DNA from: Comamonas kerstersii
GTDB taxonomy: Bacteria > Pseudomonadota > Gammaproteobacteria > Burkholderiales > Burkholderiaceae_C
DNA: 64,000 nucleotides
Assembly: GCF_008801935.1 (NCBI RefSeq)
Contig: NZ_VZOT01000002.1
Location: 1 to 64,000, forward strand
Reading direction: 5' to 3'
Both the position numbers and the translations under genes were made by a program. Below the pieces are notes generated by a model. It worked only from the letters and a program-made list of their open reading frames with translations. It was not told where the DNA came from and searched no databases. Numbering within the stretch: position 1 is the first letter of the stretch; each line of letters begins with the position of its first letter. Shown here one piece after another: positions 56,777 to 64,000 of the stretch.

Positions 56777-56921
56777 GTTTTCCTTCTACAGCGGCCAAGC
56801 ACCTGAGGGTGGCGTTGTGCCAATTTGAAAAATATACAAGAGCCGTCAAGCAATCACCAAGCATGCCAAGCCAGCGTGCAGACACTCTGTGGGTCAGCAG
56901 CGGGCTTGCCGAGCAGCGGCC

Positions 56922-57806
56922 TCAGGGCAGCGCAGGTGCGGCAATTCTGTGCTGCAGCGCCTGCAGCGGCGGGCCAAAACGCACATCGCCCTGCTCCCAC
57001 TGCGCGCGGTATGCACGTATGGAAGCCCAGTCCGCCCCCAGAAAATTCCACCACATGAGCACAGACTCACCCAGTGGCTCGCCACCAAGCACCAGCAGTC
57101 GGGTACCCGCTTGCAGCCGGACGTGCACCGCGCTCCCGCCGGGCGGCAGGTACAGGAGTTCATCTGCGGCCAGCGCCATGTTCTCCACGGCAAAGCCGCC
57201 TTCCAGCGCCACCAGTCCATATTCAAACGATGCATCCAGGGTCAGCTGCACTTCACAGGTCTCGCTGGCCAGCACTTCCATGCCCAGCAAAGGGCTGAAC
57301 AGCCGCGTAGGTGCTGTGTGGCCCGCGTAGTGCCCAGCCATGAGCACCCAGTCACAGCCCTGCTCACGCCACTGCGGCACCTGGGCGTAGTGCTCAAACG
57401 CGGGAGGCTGATCGGCCACAGCCTGCGGCAGTGCAATCCACAGCTGCACGGCGTGCAGTCGATCGCCATCGCGCACAGTGTCTTCGGTATGCGCAATGCC
57501 GTGCCCCGCCGTCATGAGATTGACCTGTCCTGCACGGATCACCTGCTCCGAACCCAGGCTATCGCGGTGCAGGATTTCACCTTCCATCATCCAGGTGAAG
57601 GTCTGCAAGTGTGTGTGCGGATGTGCCCCCACATGCATGCCCTGCCCTGCAGAAAAGGCCACGGGCCCGAGGTGATCCAGAAAACACCATGCGCCCACCA
57701 TGCGCCGCTCGCGCGTGGGCAGCAGCCGCGCGACTTCCACGCCTTCTGCCAGGCGCCCTTTGCGCGCTGCAATACGCTGCCACTGGGGGTGATCTGCTGC
57801 TGACAT
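56922..57806 (-). CDS. Pirin-family bicupin
   Basis: This 294-residue protein of the pirin family has the N-terminal metal-binding cupin, with HVGAHPHTHLQTFTWMMEGEILHRDS near 58-83 and HGIAHTE near 103-109, and a C-terminal cupin. It differs from the pirin at 21481. Its substrate is unknown. It is a single gene, divergent from the DUF192 gene. Confidence 0.9.
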   Translation of the reverse strand: MSAADHPQWQRIAARKGRLAEGVEVARLLPTRERRMVGAWCFLDHLGPVAFSAGQGMHVGAHPHTHLQTFTWMMEGEILHRDSLGSEQVIRAGQVNLMTAGHGIAHTEDTVRDGDRLHAVQLWIALPQAVADQPPAFEHYAQVPQWREQGCDWVLMAGHYAGHTAPTRLFSPLLGMEVLASETCEVQLTLDASFEYGLVALEGGFAVENMALAADELLYLPPGGSAVHVRLQAGTRLLVLGGEPLGESVLMWWNFLGADWASIRAYRAQWEQGDVRFGPPLQALQHRIAAPALP

Positions 57807-57908
57807 GTTCTGTTCCTTTCACCGGACGGAGCAGGCCGTAGCCCACATTGGGTGCTTTGCAAGCACAATACAGGTCATTACACCGCATTCCTTTTGCACG
57901 CTCACCGC

Positions 57909-58388
57909 ATGAATACTGCTTTTTTCCATCGTTGCTCTGTGCGTCTGGCGCTGTCTGCATGGCTGGCTGGCCTGGGGCTGGCCCATGCGCAGGCATCTGC
58001 TCCAGAGCCCCAGTTGAACCTGCCCCGCACAGAGCTGCGTGCAGGCATGTACCGCATTGATGCGCAAGTGGCCGCCCGTTTTCATGAACGCCAGATCGGG
58101 CTGATGCACCGCAAGTCCATGCCCCAGCACGAGGGCATGCTGTTTGTGTTTGAGCAGCCCGGTGTGCAGTGTTTCTGGATGAAGGACACACTGATTCCGC
58201 TGACTGCAGCCTTTCTTGCCGATGATGGCCGCATCGTGAACCTGGCCGACATGCAGCCGCTGGACGAGCGCTCGCACTGCTCGACTGAGCCCGTGCGCTA
58301 TGTGCTGGAAATGAACCAGGGCTGGTTCCAGTCCAAGCACATCCAGCCCGGCAGCAAGATCACTGGCGCGCCCTTTCAGCAGCCGTAA
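57909..58388 (+). CDS. DUF192 exported protein
   Basis: This 159-residue protein has a signal peptide (SVRLALSAWLAGLGLAHAQA) and a DUF192 domain: LRAGMYRIDAQVAARFHERQIGLMHRKSMPQHEGMLFVFEQPGVQCFWMKDTLIPL is the conserved span, with WMKDT and DEGRIV-like DDGRIV. The function of this family is not established. The ATG at 57909 begins the signal peptide. Confidence 0.88.
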   Translation: MNTAFFHRCSVRLALSAWLAGLGLAHAQASAPEPQLNLPRTELRAGMYRIDAQVAARFHERQIGLMHRKSMPQHEGMLFVFEQPGVQCFWMKDTLIPLTAAFLADDGRIVNLADMQPLDERSHCSTEPVRYVLEMNQGWFQSKHIQPGSKITGAPFQQP

Positions 58389-58399
58389 ATCCTGCCAAG

Positions 58400-58425
58400 A
58401 AAAAAGGCCTTGCAGTGCAAGGCCT
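58400..58425 (-). terminator. Terminator after the Bug-family gene
   Basis: GGCCTTGCA-C-TGCAAGGCC on the minus strand followed by six T, 30 bases past the stop at 58455. It also lies just beyond the DUF192 gene, but the U tract serves only the minus strand. Confidence 0.8.
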
Positions 58426-58454
58426 GGTTGTTGCATCACTTTTGATGCGCAGCC

Positions 58455-59435
58455 TCAGACGCTGGAGGCATTGAGCTGCTTGAGCGCCTCACGCTCCAGC
58501 GCTGTGGACTCGCTGGCAAAGGCCTTGTAGTCCGCGCTGTTCATATAGATAGGCAGCATTTCAAAGCGCTTGAGCATGGTCTGGTAGCTTTCCATTTCCA
58601 TGGCCTGCTTGAAGGCGTCATGCAGCTTGGCCTGCACGCTGGCAGACATGCCCTTGGGGCCGACCAGGCCAAACGGCGAATACTGGGTCGTAGGCAGGCC
58701 CAGCTCCATCAGCGTGGGGGTATTGGGCAAGGTGGGCAGGCGCTTTTCGGTCCAGACGTTCAGCGCCACCATGCGCCCTTCGTCCACATAGGGAATCACG
58801 GCGCTGGTATCGGCGGCAACCATCACTTCCCCCGCCATGGTCGCGCGCATCAGCTCGGCCGAACCCTTGTAAGGCACATGCACCACATCCAGCCCCAGCT
58901 GCTGGGCGATGATGGCGCTGGTCACATGGGGTGAGGTGTAGGTGCCGGTATTACCGATAGTGAGCTTGCCCGGATTGGCCTTGGCCCAGGCCACCACATC
59001 ATCCCAGGACTTCAAGCCCGACTGGGTGCTGGCCACCATGCAAAACGCGTAGCCGGTGACGTTGAGGATGTAGCTCAGGTCTTCCACCGGGTTCCACTTC
59101 AGCCCCGTGGTGAAAGGCAGGCGCATCACGCTCATGGGCAGCTGGGCAATGGTGTAGCCGTCTGCCGGGGTGGACTGCAACTGCGACGCGGGCAAAGAGC
59201 CCGAAGCGCCGGGGCGGTTTTCCACAATGATGGGCTGACCCAGAATTTTGGAAGCGTTTTCCGCCAGCTGGCGCATGGTGATGTCTGTGGGGCCACCTGC
59301 GGGAAATGCCACCACCAGCTTGATCGCACGGCGGGGAAAGCTGTCATCTGCCCATGCCAGTGCGGGCATGCCTGCCAGTGTTCCGGCCATGGCGGCAAGC
59401 CCTGCCTGCAGGCAGGTTCTGCGACGCATTGTCAT
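58455..59435 (-). CDS. Bug/TctC-family periplasmic solute-binding protein
   Basis: This 326-residue extracytoplasmic receptor belongs to a family greatly expanded in Comamonadaceae and Alcaligenaceae that binds carboxylates. An Arg-rich signal peptide (MRRRTCLQAGLAAMAG) and AWADD cleavage region are followed by IKLVVAFPAGGPTDITMRQLAE, ENRPGASGSLPASQL and VPYKGSAELMRATMAGEV, all typical. The ATG at 59435 has GGAG nine bases before it. No TctAB genes are adjacent, as is often true for this family, so the ligand is unknown. Confidence 0.92.
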   Translation of the reverse strand: MTMRRRTCLQAGLAAMAGTLAGMPALAWADDSFPRRAIKLVVAFPAGGPTDITMRQLAENASKILGQPIIVENRPGASGSLPASQLQSTPADGYTIAQLPMSVMRLPFTTGLKWNPVEDLSYILNVTGYAFCMVASTQSGLKSWDDVVAWAKANPGKLTIGNTGTYTSPHVTSAIIAQQLGLDVVHVPYKGSAELMRATMAGEVMVAADTSAVIPYVDEGRMVALNVWTEKRLPTLPNTPTLMELGLPTTQYSPFGLVGPKGMSASVQAKLHDAFKQAMEMESYQTMLKRFEMLPIYMNSADYKAFASESTALEREALKQLNASSV

Positions 59436-59563
59436 TATCTTTGTCTCCCATTTCGTCATTGAACGACATTCAGTCTAGGAGCAGACAGGCACAAAACCCT
59501 CCCCAAAAAACCCTTAAGGGAAAACCCACCACAGCACAGCCACCAAGGCAAAACACAAAAAAG

Positions 59564-59643
59564 AGAGCTGCTTGCGCTTGATTTACAAGGTTTTCAGATA
59601 CTTTTCGCTCTGAAAACCAGTAAATATCTGCGCAAGCAGCTCT
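59564..59643. repeat. Palindromic repeat between icd and the Bug gene
   Basis: AGAGCTGCTTGCGCTTGATTT and its near complement GCGCAAGCAGCTCT enclose an inner GGTTTTCAGA/TCTGAAAACC hairpin. It belongs to the set with 19305-19384 and 44304-44387, and lies 60 bases past the icd stop. Confidence 0.8.
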
Positions 59644-59705
59644 TGTTTTTCATGATCTGCAGCCGGGTCTGGCTACAGATCATGCAGCTTCAGGTGATCA
59701 AACGA

Positions 59706-61943
59706 TCAGGCCTTCAGCGACTCCACCACGCTGTTGAAGGTGGTGCTGGGGCGCATCACAGCGTCCAGCTTGGACAGCTCAGGCAGGTAGTAGCCACCGA
59801 TGTCGGCTGGCTTGCCCTGCACAGCCAGCAGCTCCTGCACGATCTTGGCTTCGTTCTCTGCCAGGTACTTGGCAATGGAGGTGAACTTGGCAGCCAGTTC
59901 CGCGTCTTCGGTCTGCTCGGCCAGCGCCTGTGCCCAGAACAGGGTCAGGTAGAACTGCGAGCCACGGTTGTCGATCTGACCCACCTTGCGCGAAGGCGAC
60001 TTGTTTTCGTCCAGCAGACGGCCGGTAGCCTGGTCCAAGGTTTTGGCCAGCAACTTGGCGCGGGCATTGTTTTCCTTGATGCCCAGGTCTTCCAGCGACA
60101 CGGCCAGCGCCAGGAATTCACCCAGCGAGTCCCAGCGCAGGAAGTTTTCTTCCACCAGCTGCTGCACGTGCTTGGGCGCAGAGCCGCCTGCACCGGTTTC
60201 GTACATGCCGCCGCCAGCCATCAGAGGCACGATGGACAGCATCTTGGCCGATGTACCCAGTTCCATGATGGGGAACAGGTCGGTCAGGTAGTCGCGCAGG
60301 ATGTTGCCGGTCACGGAGATGGTGTCCAGACCGCGCACCACGCGCTCCAGGGTGTAGCGCATGGCGCGCACCTGGCTCATGATCTGGATGTCCAGACCGG
60401 TGGTGTCGTGATCCTTCAGGTACTTTTCCACCTTCTTGATCAGCTCGGCTTCGTGGGGACGATAGGGATCCAGCCAGAACACAGCAGGCATGCCGGAGTT
60501 GCGGGCACGGGTCACGGCCAGCTTCACCCAGTCACGGATGGCTGCGTCCTTGACCTGGCACATGCGCCAGATGTCGCCAGCTTCCACGTTCTGGGACAGC
60601 AGCACCTCACCGGTTTCGATGTCCACGATGTTGGCCACGCCGTCTTCGGAGATTTCGAAAGTCTTGTCGTGCGAGCCGTATTCCTCAGCCTTTTGTGCCA
60701 TCAGGCCCACGTTAGGCACGGTGCCCATGGTCTTGGGGTCGAAATTGCCGTGCCACTTGCAGAAGTTGATCATCTCCTGATAAATACGGGCAAAGGTCGA
60801 CTCAGGCATCACGGCCTTGCAGTCGTACTGCTTGCCGTCAGCGCCCCACATCTTGCCGCCAGCGCGAATCATGGCAGGCATGGAAGCGTCCACAATCACG
60901 TCGTTGGGCGAGTGGAAGTTGGTGATGCCCTTGGCAGAGTCCACCATGGCCAGCGCAGGACGGTGTTCCTGGCAGGCGTGCAGGTCGCGGATGATTTCTT
61001 CGCGCTTGGAAGCAGGCAGGGTCTCGATCTTTTCGTAGAGCGTAGCCATGCCGTTGTTGACGTTGATGCCCAGCTCGTCAAACAGCTTGCCGTGCTTCTC
61101 GAAAGCTTCCTTGTAGTAGATCTTCACGCAGTGACCGAACACGATGGGGTGCGAAACCTTCATCATGGTGGCCTTCACGTGCAGTGAGAACAGGATGCCA
61201 GCTTCCTTGCAGTCTTCCAGTTCCTTTTCGTAGAAGTCGCACAGCGCCTTCTTGCTCATGAACATGGAGTCGATGATCTCGCCATCCAGCAGCGCCACCT
61301 TCTCCTTGAGCACGATGGTCTTGCCAGACTTGGTCTCCAGCACCATCTTCACGTTGCGCGCCTTGTCCAGCGTCAGCGACTTTTCGCCGTGATAGAAGTC
61401 CCCTTCGTGCATGTGGGACACGTGGGTCTGCGACCATGGCTTCCACTCGCCCATGGAGTGGGGATGCTTGCGGGCATAGTTCTTCACCGCGGCAGGCGCG
61501 CGGCGGTCAGAGTTACCTTCGCGCAGCACGGGGTTCACAGCCGAGCCCAGGCACTTGGAGTAGCGAGCCTTGATTTCCTTTTCCTGCTCGTTGGTGGGCT
61601 GGTCAGGATAGTCGGGCACGTTGTAGCCCTTGGCCTGCAACTCCTTGATGGCAGCAGTCAGCTGGGCCACGGACGCCGAGATGTTGGGCAGCTTGATGAT
61701 GTTGGCATCAGGCTCCAGCGTCTTCTTGCCCAGTTCGGACAGCGAGTTGGGCACGCGCTGCTCTTCCGTCAGATAGTCTGGGAATTCACCCAGAATGCGC
61801 GCAGCGACCGAGATGTCGCTGGTTTCGACATTCACGCCAGCGGTGGAAGCAAAAGCTTGCACAACGGGCAAGAATGCACTGGTGGCCAGACGGGGAGCTT
61901 CATCCGTCAGGGTGTAGATGATGGTGGATTGCTGAGTTGTCAT
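59706..61943 (-). CDS. icd: Isocitrate dehydrogenase (NADP+), monomeric type
   Basis: This TCA-cycle enzyme oxidises isocitrate to 2-oxoglutarate with NADP+. At 745 residues it is the monomeric type II form, not related in length to the usual 420-residue dimer. Typical segments are [17 protein letters not shown] near 40, [21 protein letters not shown] near 140, [20 protein letters not shown] near 245-264 and [23 protein letters not shown] near 395-417. The ATG at 61943 gives [17 protein letters not shown]. It is transcribed alone below an unusual nested inverted repeat. Confidence 0.96.
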   Translation of the reverse strand: MTTQQSTIIYTLTDEAPRLATSAFLPVVQAFASTAGVNVETSDISVAARILGEFPDYLTEEQRVPNSLSELGKKTLEPDANIIKLPNISASVAQLTAAIKELQAKGYNVPDYPDQPTNEQEKEIKARYSKCLGSAVNPVLREGNSDRRAPAAVKNYARKHPHSMGEWKPWSQTHVSHMHEGDFYHGEKSLTLDKARNVKMVLETKSGKTIVLKEKVALLDGEIIDSMFMSKKALCDFYEKELEDCKEAGILFSLHVKATMMKVSHPIVFGHCVKIYYKEAFEKHGKLFDELGINVNNGMATLYEKIETLPASKREEIIRDLHACQEHRPALAMVDSAKGITNFHSPNDVIVDASMPAMIRAGGKMWGADGKQYDCKAVMPESTFARIYQEMINFCKWHGNFDPKTMGTVPNVGLMAQKAEEYGSHDKTFEISEDGVANIVDIETGEVLLSQNVEAGDIWRMCQVKDAAIRDWVKLAVTRARNSGMPAVFWLDPYRPHEAELIKKVEKYLKDHDTTGLDIQIMSQVRAMRYTLERVVRGLDTISVTGNILRDYLTDLFPIMELGTSAKMLSIVPLMAGGGMYETGAGGSAPKHVQQLVEENFLRWDSLGEFLALAVSLEDLGIKENNARAKLLAKTLDQATGRLLDENKSPSRKVGQIDNRGSQFYLTLFWAQALAEQTEDAELAAKFTSIAKYLAENEAKIVQELLAVQGKPADIGGYYLPELSKLDAVMRPSTTFNSVVESLKA

Positions 61944-62125
61944 CTTCTTGCTTTTGGCTCGATGGATTGCAGGGATGTGGATAGGCACCAAGGCCTGCTC
62001 CCGACAGGGTCACCCGCTGTGGTGCTTGGCTCCTGATTGGCATGAAATGCAAGGTCAGAAATTTCGCATGCTTGAAGCGGACTCCCACTATGCAAAATTC
62101 TAACCCTTGATCCACACTTTTTATC

Positions 62126-62168
62126 AAGTCTTGTACAAGAGTTGATCAAAAACTCTTCTATAAGACTT
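62126..62168. promoter_or_regulatory. Nested inverted repeat in the icd upstream region
   Basis: AAGTCTT-N4-AAGAGTT-N7-AACTCTT-N4-AAGACTT forms two concentric 7-base arms. It lies about 185 bases before the icd start. On the minus strand a TTGATC-N17-TGATAA pair and, further down, TAGAAT could be promoter boxes within or next to it. It may be a protein-binding site that overlaps the promoter. Confidence 0.5.
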
Positions 62169-62227
62169 AGATTGACGCCAGCATGTTTTCATGCTTGCCA
62201 GACCCAATCTACCAGTGACGCAAAAGA

Positions 62228-62257
62228 AAAGCCCACGGGCTTTCACCAGTGGGCTTG
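62228..62257 (-). terminator. Terminator after sodB
   Basis: AAGCCCAC and GTGGGCTT form a stem which on the minus strand is followed by TTCTTTTG. It lies about 50 bases past the sodB stop. Confidence 0.8.
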
Positions 62258-62303
62258 GGCCGACCTCATGATCGGCGTTGACAGCGATCTGTCAGGCAGA
62301 TGC

Positions 62304-62888
62304 TCAGGCTGCGAAGTTTTCTTCCGCGAACTTCCAGTTCACCAGGTTGTTCAGGAAGGCTTCCAGGAACTTGGGACGGGCATTGCGGTAGTCAATGTAG
62401 TAAGCGTGTTCCCACACGTCCACAGTGATCAGAGGCTTCTTGCCGTCAACCAGCGGGTTGCCCGCAGCGCCGGTGTTCACGATTTCCACGGAACCGTCGG
62501 CGTTCTTGACCAGCCATGTCCAGCCGGAGCCGAAGTTGCCAGCAGCAGACTTGGCAAACTCAGCCTTGAAGTTATCGAAGCTGCCGAACTTGGCATTGAT
62601 GGCGTCAGCCAGCGCGCCAGCAGGAGCGCCGCCGCCGTTGGGAGTCAGGCACTTCCAGAAGAAGCTGTGGTTCCAGTGCTGGGCAGCGTTGTTGTAGATA
62701 CCGCCGGAGGACTTCAGAACGATTTCTTCCAGAGACAGGTTTTCAAACTCTGTACCCTTGATCAGGTTGTTCAGGTTCACCACATAGGTGTTGTGGTGCT
62801 TACCATGGTGGTATTCAAAAGTTTCTTTGCTGTAGTGGGGCTCCAGAGCGTCGATGGCGTAAGGCAGCTGTGGCAGGGTATGTTCCAT
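62304..62888 (-). CDS. sodB: Superoxide dismutase (Fe)
   Basis: This 194-residue cytoplasmic enzyme converts superoxide to hydrogen peroxide and oxygen. Metal ligands are H27 ([12 protein letters not shown]), a His in [11 protein letters not shown] near 73-75, and Asp/His in [13 protein letters not shown] near 158-162. The Gln in AAQHWNH is the iron-type marker. The ATG at 62888 is preceded by GAGGATT. It is flanked by icd and xseA and appears to be transcribed alone. Confidence 0.96.
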   Translation of the reverse strand: MEHTLPQLPYAIDALEPHYSKETFEYHHGKHHNTYVVNLNNLIKGTEFENLSLEEIVLKSSGGIYNNAAQHWNHSFFWKCLTPNGGGAPAGALADAINAKFGSFDNFKAEFAKSAAGNFGSGWTWLVKNADGSVEIVNTGAAGNPLVDGKKPLITVDVWEHAYYIDYRNARPKFLEAFLNNLVNWKFAEENFAA

Positions 62889-63077
62889 TTTTGAATCCTC
62901 GTGGTGGTTGAAATTCTTGAAAAGTGACCGCCATACATGGGCGCTTTCGGCAAACAGGCTCAACACGTGTTTTGACCTGGCGCAATGCATGGCTCATATT
63001 CCATTGTAGGAACAAGCCAAGCGCATTGCAGCCTAAAAGGCGTACTTTCTCCAAGCGCTTTGCACGCACGGCAAGGC

Positions 63078-64000
63078 TTACAGCAGCTTGGGCTGGGTCA
63101 CGGTCACGTCCAGACTACCATCCGCCACCATGGCTTTCAATGGCGTGCCCACAGGGGCCTGGTCTACGCTGGCCACCACTTTCCCTTCCTGCGTCGTGAG
63201 CACGCTGTAGCCACGCTCGAGCACACGCTGCGGATTGAGCAGCTCCATGCGCACGCTCAGCTGCTGCAGCCATTCACGGCTGCGCTCCAGGCGGCGCATG
63301 GTTTTTTGCTTCAAATCTCCCTCCAGCGCTTGGTATGTCTGCCCCTGCTGCTGCACTTTCATGAGTAAGCCATGGCGTGTACGCTGCCCCAGCTGTGACA
63401 GCTGCAGGCGCTGCTGCGCCAGTTTCTGGCTGGGCCTGCCCAGGCGCTGCGCAGCCACATCGAGGCGCTGTGCGTGCCGGTCCAGCTGACGCAGCAAGGC
63501 AGACTGCATGCGCTCTTGCAGCAGATCCAGCCCATCGAGCCATGCCTGGCGTGGCTGCGCCACCAGCTCTGCCGCCGCCGTCGGCGTAGGCGCGCGCAAG
63601 TCAGCGCAAAAATCGGCAATGGTGAAGTCGGTCTCGTGCCCCACCCCGCTGATCAGCGGCACCGGGCTTTGCACAATGGTGCGCGCCACCTGTTCATCGT
63701 TAAAGGCCCACAGGTCTTCCATGGAGCCACCACCGCGCACCAGCAAGATCACATCGATGTCAGGCACACCGGGCTCGCCCTTGCGCTGTGCCAGTGCATA
63801 CAGCTGCTGCAGCGCCTGCACGATGGAAGCGGGAGCCTCTGCGCCCTGCACCAGCGAGGGCACAATCAGCACCGGAATATGCGGCACGCGTCGGCGCAAG
63901 GCGGTTGCCACGTCATGCAGGGCTGCTGCGCCCAGCGAAGTCACCACACCAATGCCTTTGGGCATGACGGGCAGGGCACGCTTGCGCTGCGCATCAAACA
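63078..64000 (-). CDS. xseA: Exodeoxyribonuclease VII large subunit, C-terminal part (cut by the window edge)
   Basis: About 307 codons of the catalytic and C-terminal regions are visible: FDAQRKRALPVMPKGIGVVTSLGAAALHDV, then VRGGGSMEDLWAFNDEQVARTI and [28 protein letters not shown] are family hallmarks. A coiled region and the short conserved end (NPQRVLERGYSVL) follow. The N-terminal OB-fold and start lie outside the window. The enzyme degrades single-stranded DNA with XseB, which is not seen here. Confidence 0.93.
   Translation of the reverse strand, partial: FDAQRKRALPVMPKGIGVVTSLGAAALHDVATALRRRVPHIPVLIVPSLVQGAEAPASIVQALQQLYALAQRKGEPGVPDIDVILLVRGGGSMEDLWAFNDEQVARTIVQSPVPLISGVGHETDFTIADFCADLRAPTPTAAAELVAQPRQAWLDGLDLLQERMQSALLRQLDRHAQRLDVAAQRLGRPSQKLAQQRLQLSQLGQRTRHGLLMKVQQQGQTYQALEGDLKQKTMRRLERSREWLQQLSVRMELLNPQRVLERGYSVLTTQEGKVVASVDQAPVGTPLKAMVADGSLDVTVTQPKLL

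Noticed and set aside
59643-61187. A 514-codon open frame opposite icd
   Set aside because: Antisense to the conserved isocitrate dehydrogenase; no recognisable protein.

Overview
The window looks like a chromosomal segment of a betaproteobacterium of the family Comamonadaceae, most likely Comamonas or a close relative. This is inferred from protein similarity (H-NS of the short betaproteobacterial type, monomeric NADP isocitrate dehydrogenase, a Bug/TctC solute-binding protein), from gene order (rnfH-ratA facing smpB; thrS-infC-rpmI-rplT-pheS-pheT-ihfA) and from palindromic intergenic repeats built on AGCGCTTG. Coding density is high and most genes lie on the minus strand. The window opens inside an IS256-family transposase and closes inside xseA.

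Layout. 1-3000: IS256-type end, then a six-gene operon for a copper-buffering RiPP of the bufferin/HvfA type (precursor bufA, MNIO maturase bufB, short bufC, a DoxX protein, an ECF sigma factor and a small zinc-finger-like putative anti-sigma). 3300-7200: guaB and guaA separated by a Phd/PIN toxin-antitoxin pair. 7300-10050: DUF4124 protein, rnfH, ratA, smpB and an RBBP9-like hydrolase. 10100-18500: a chemoreceptor, a ferric-iron ABC transporter fbpABC behind a Fur-like palindrome, a LysR/azoreductase pair and a decayed chemoreceptor. 18500-25000: YdcF-like protein, an orotate-phosphoribosyltransferase-like enzyme beside an M20 amidohydrolase, a pirin/LysR pair, gluQ and trmB. 25000-28500: two diguanylate cyclases, one paired with a periplasmic binding protein. 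28500-40700: alaS, an RluA-type pseudouridine synthase, waaA, a phosphomannomutase, a frameshifted PAS-GGDEF-EAL gene, prpE and an H-NS gene. 41000-49200: two identical tRNA-Pro(GGG) genes and the translation operon thrS to ihfA. 49200-54000: dsbB and the sulfate importer sbp-cysTWA. 54200-59500: a three-gene zinc-ribbon/lipoprotein/membrane cluster of unknown function, a pirin, a DUF192 protein and a Bug protein. 59700-64000: icd, sodB and xseA.

The most interesting system is the metallophore operon. Its precursor ends in four Cys-led repeats whose codons have diverged while the amino acids stayed almost the same, and its BufC is a single-domain form. Other notable points are an AUA start codon for infC, a palindromic repeat read as about 22 extra residues inside gluQ, an 8-bp microsatellite just before gluQ, a 2-bp frameshift in the EAL domain, a doubly damaged chemoreceptor, and a palindrome that may serve both as guaB terminator and as toxin-antitoxin operator. 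Starts were moved inward where Shine-Dalgarno sites, signal peptides or family N-termini favoured it. All functions are inferred from sequence reading alone.
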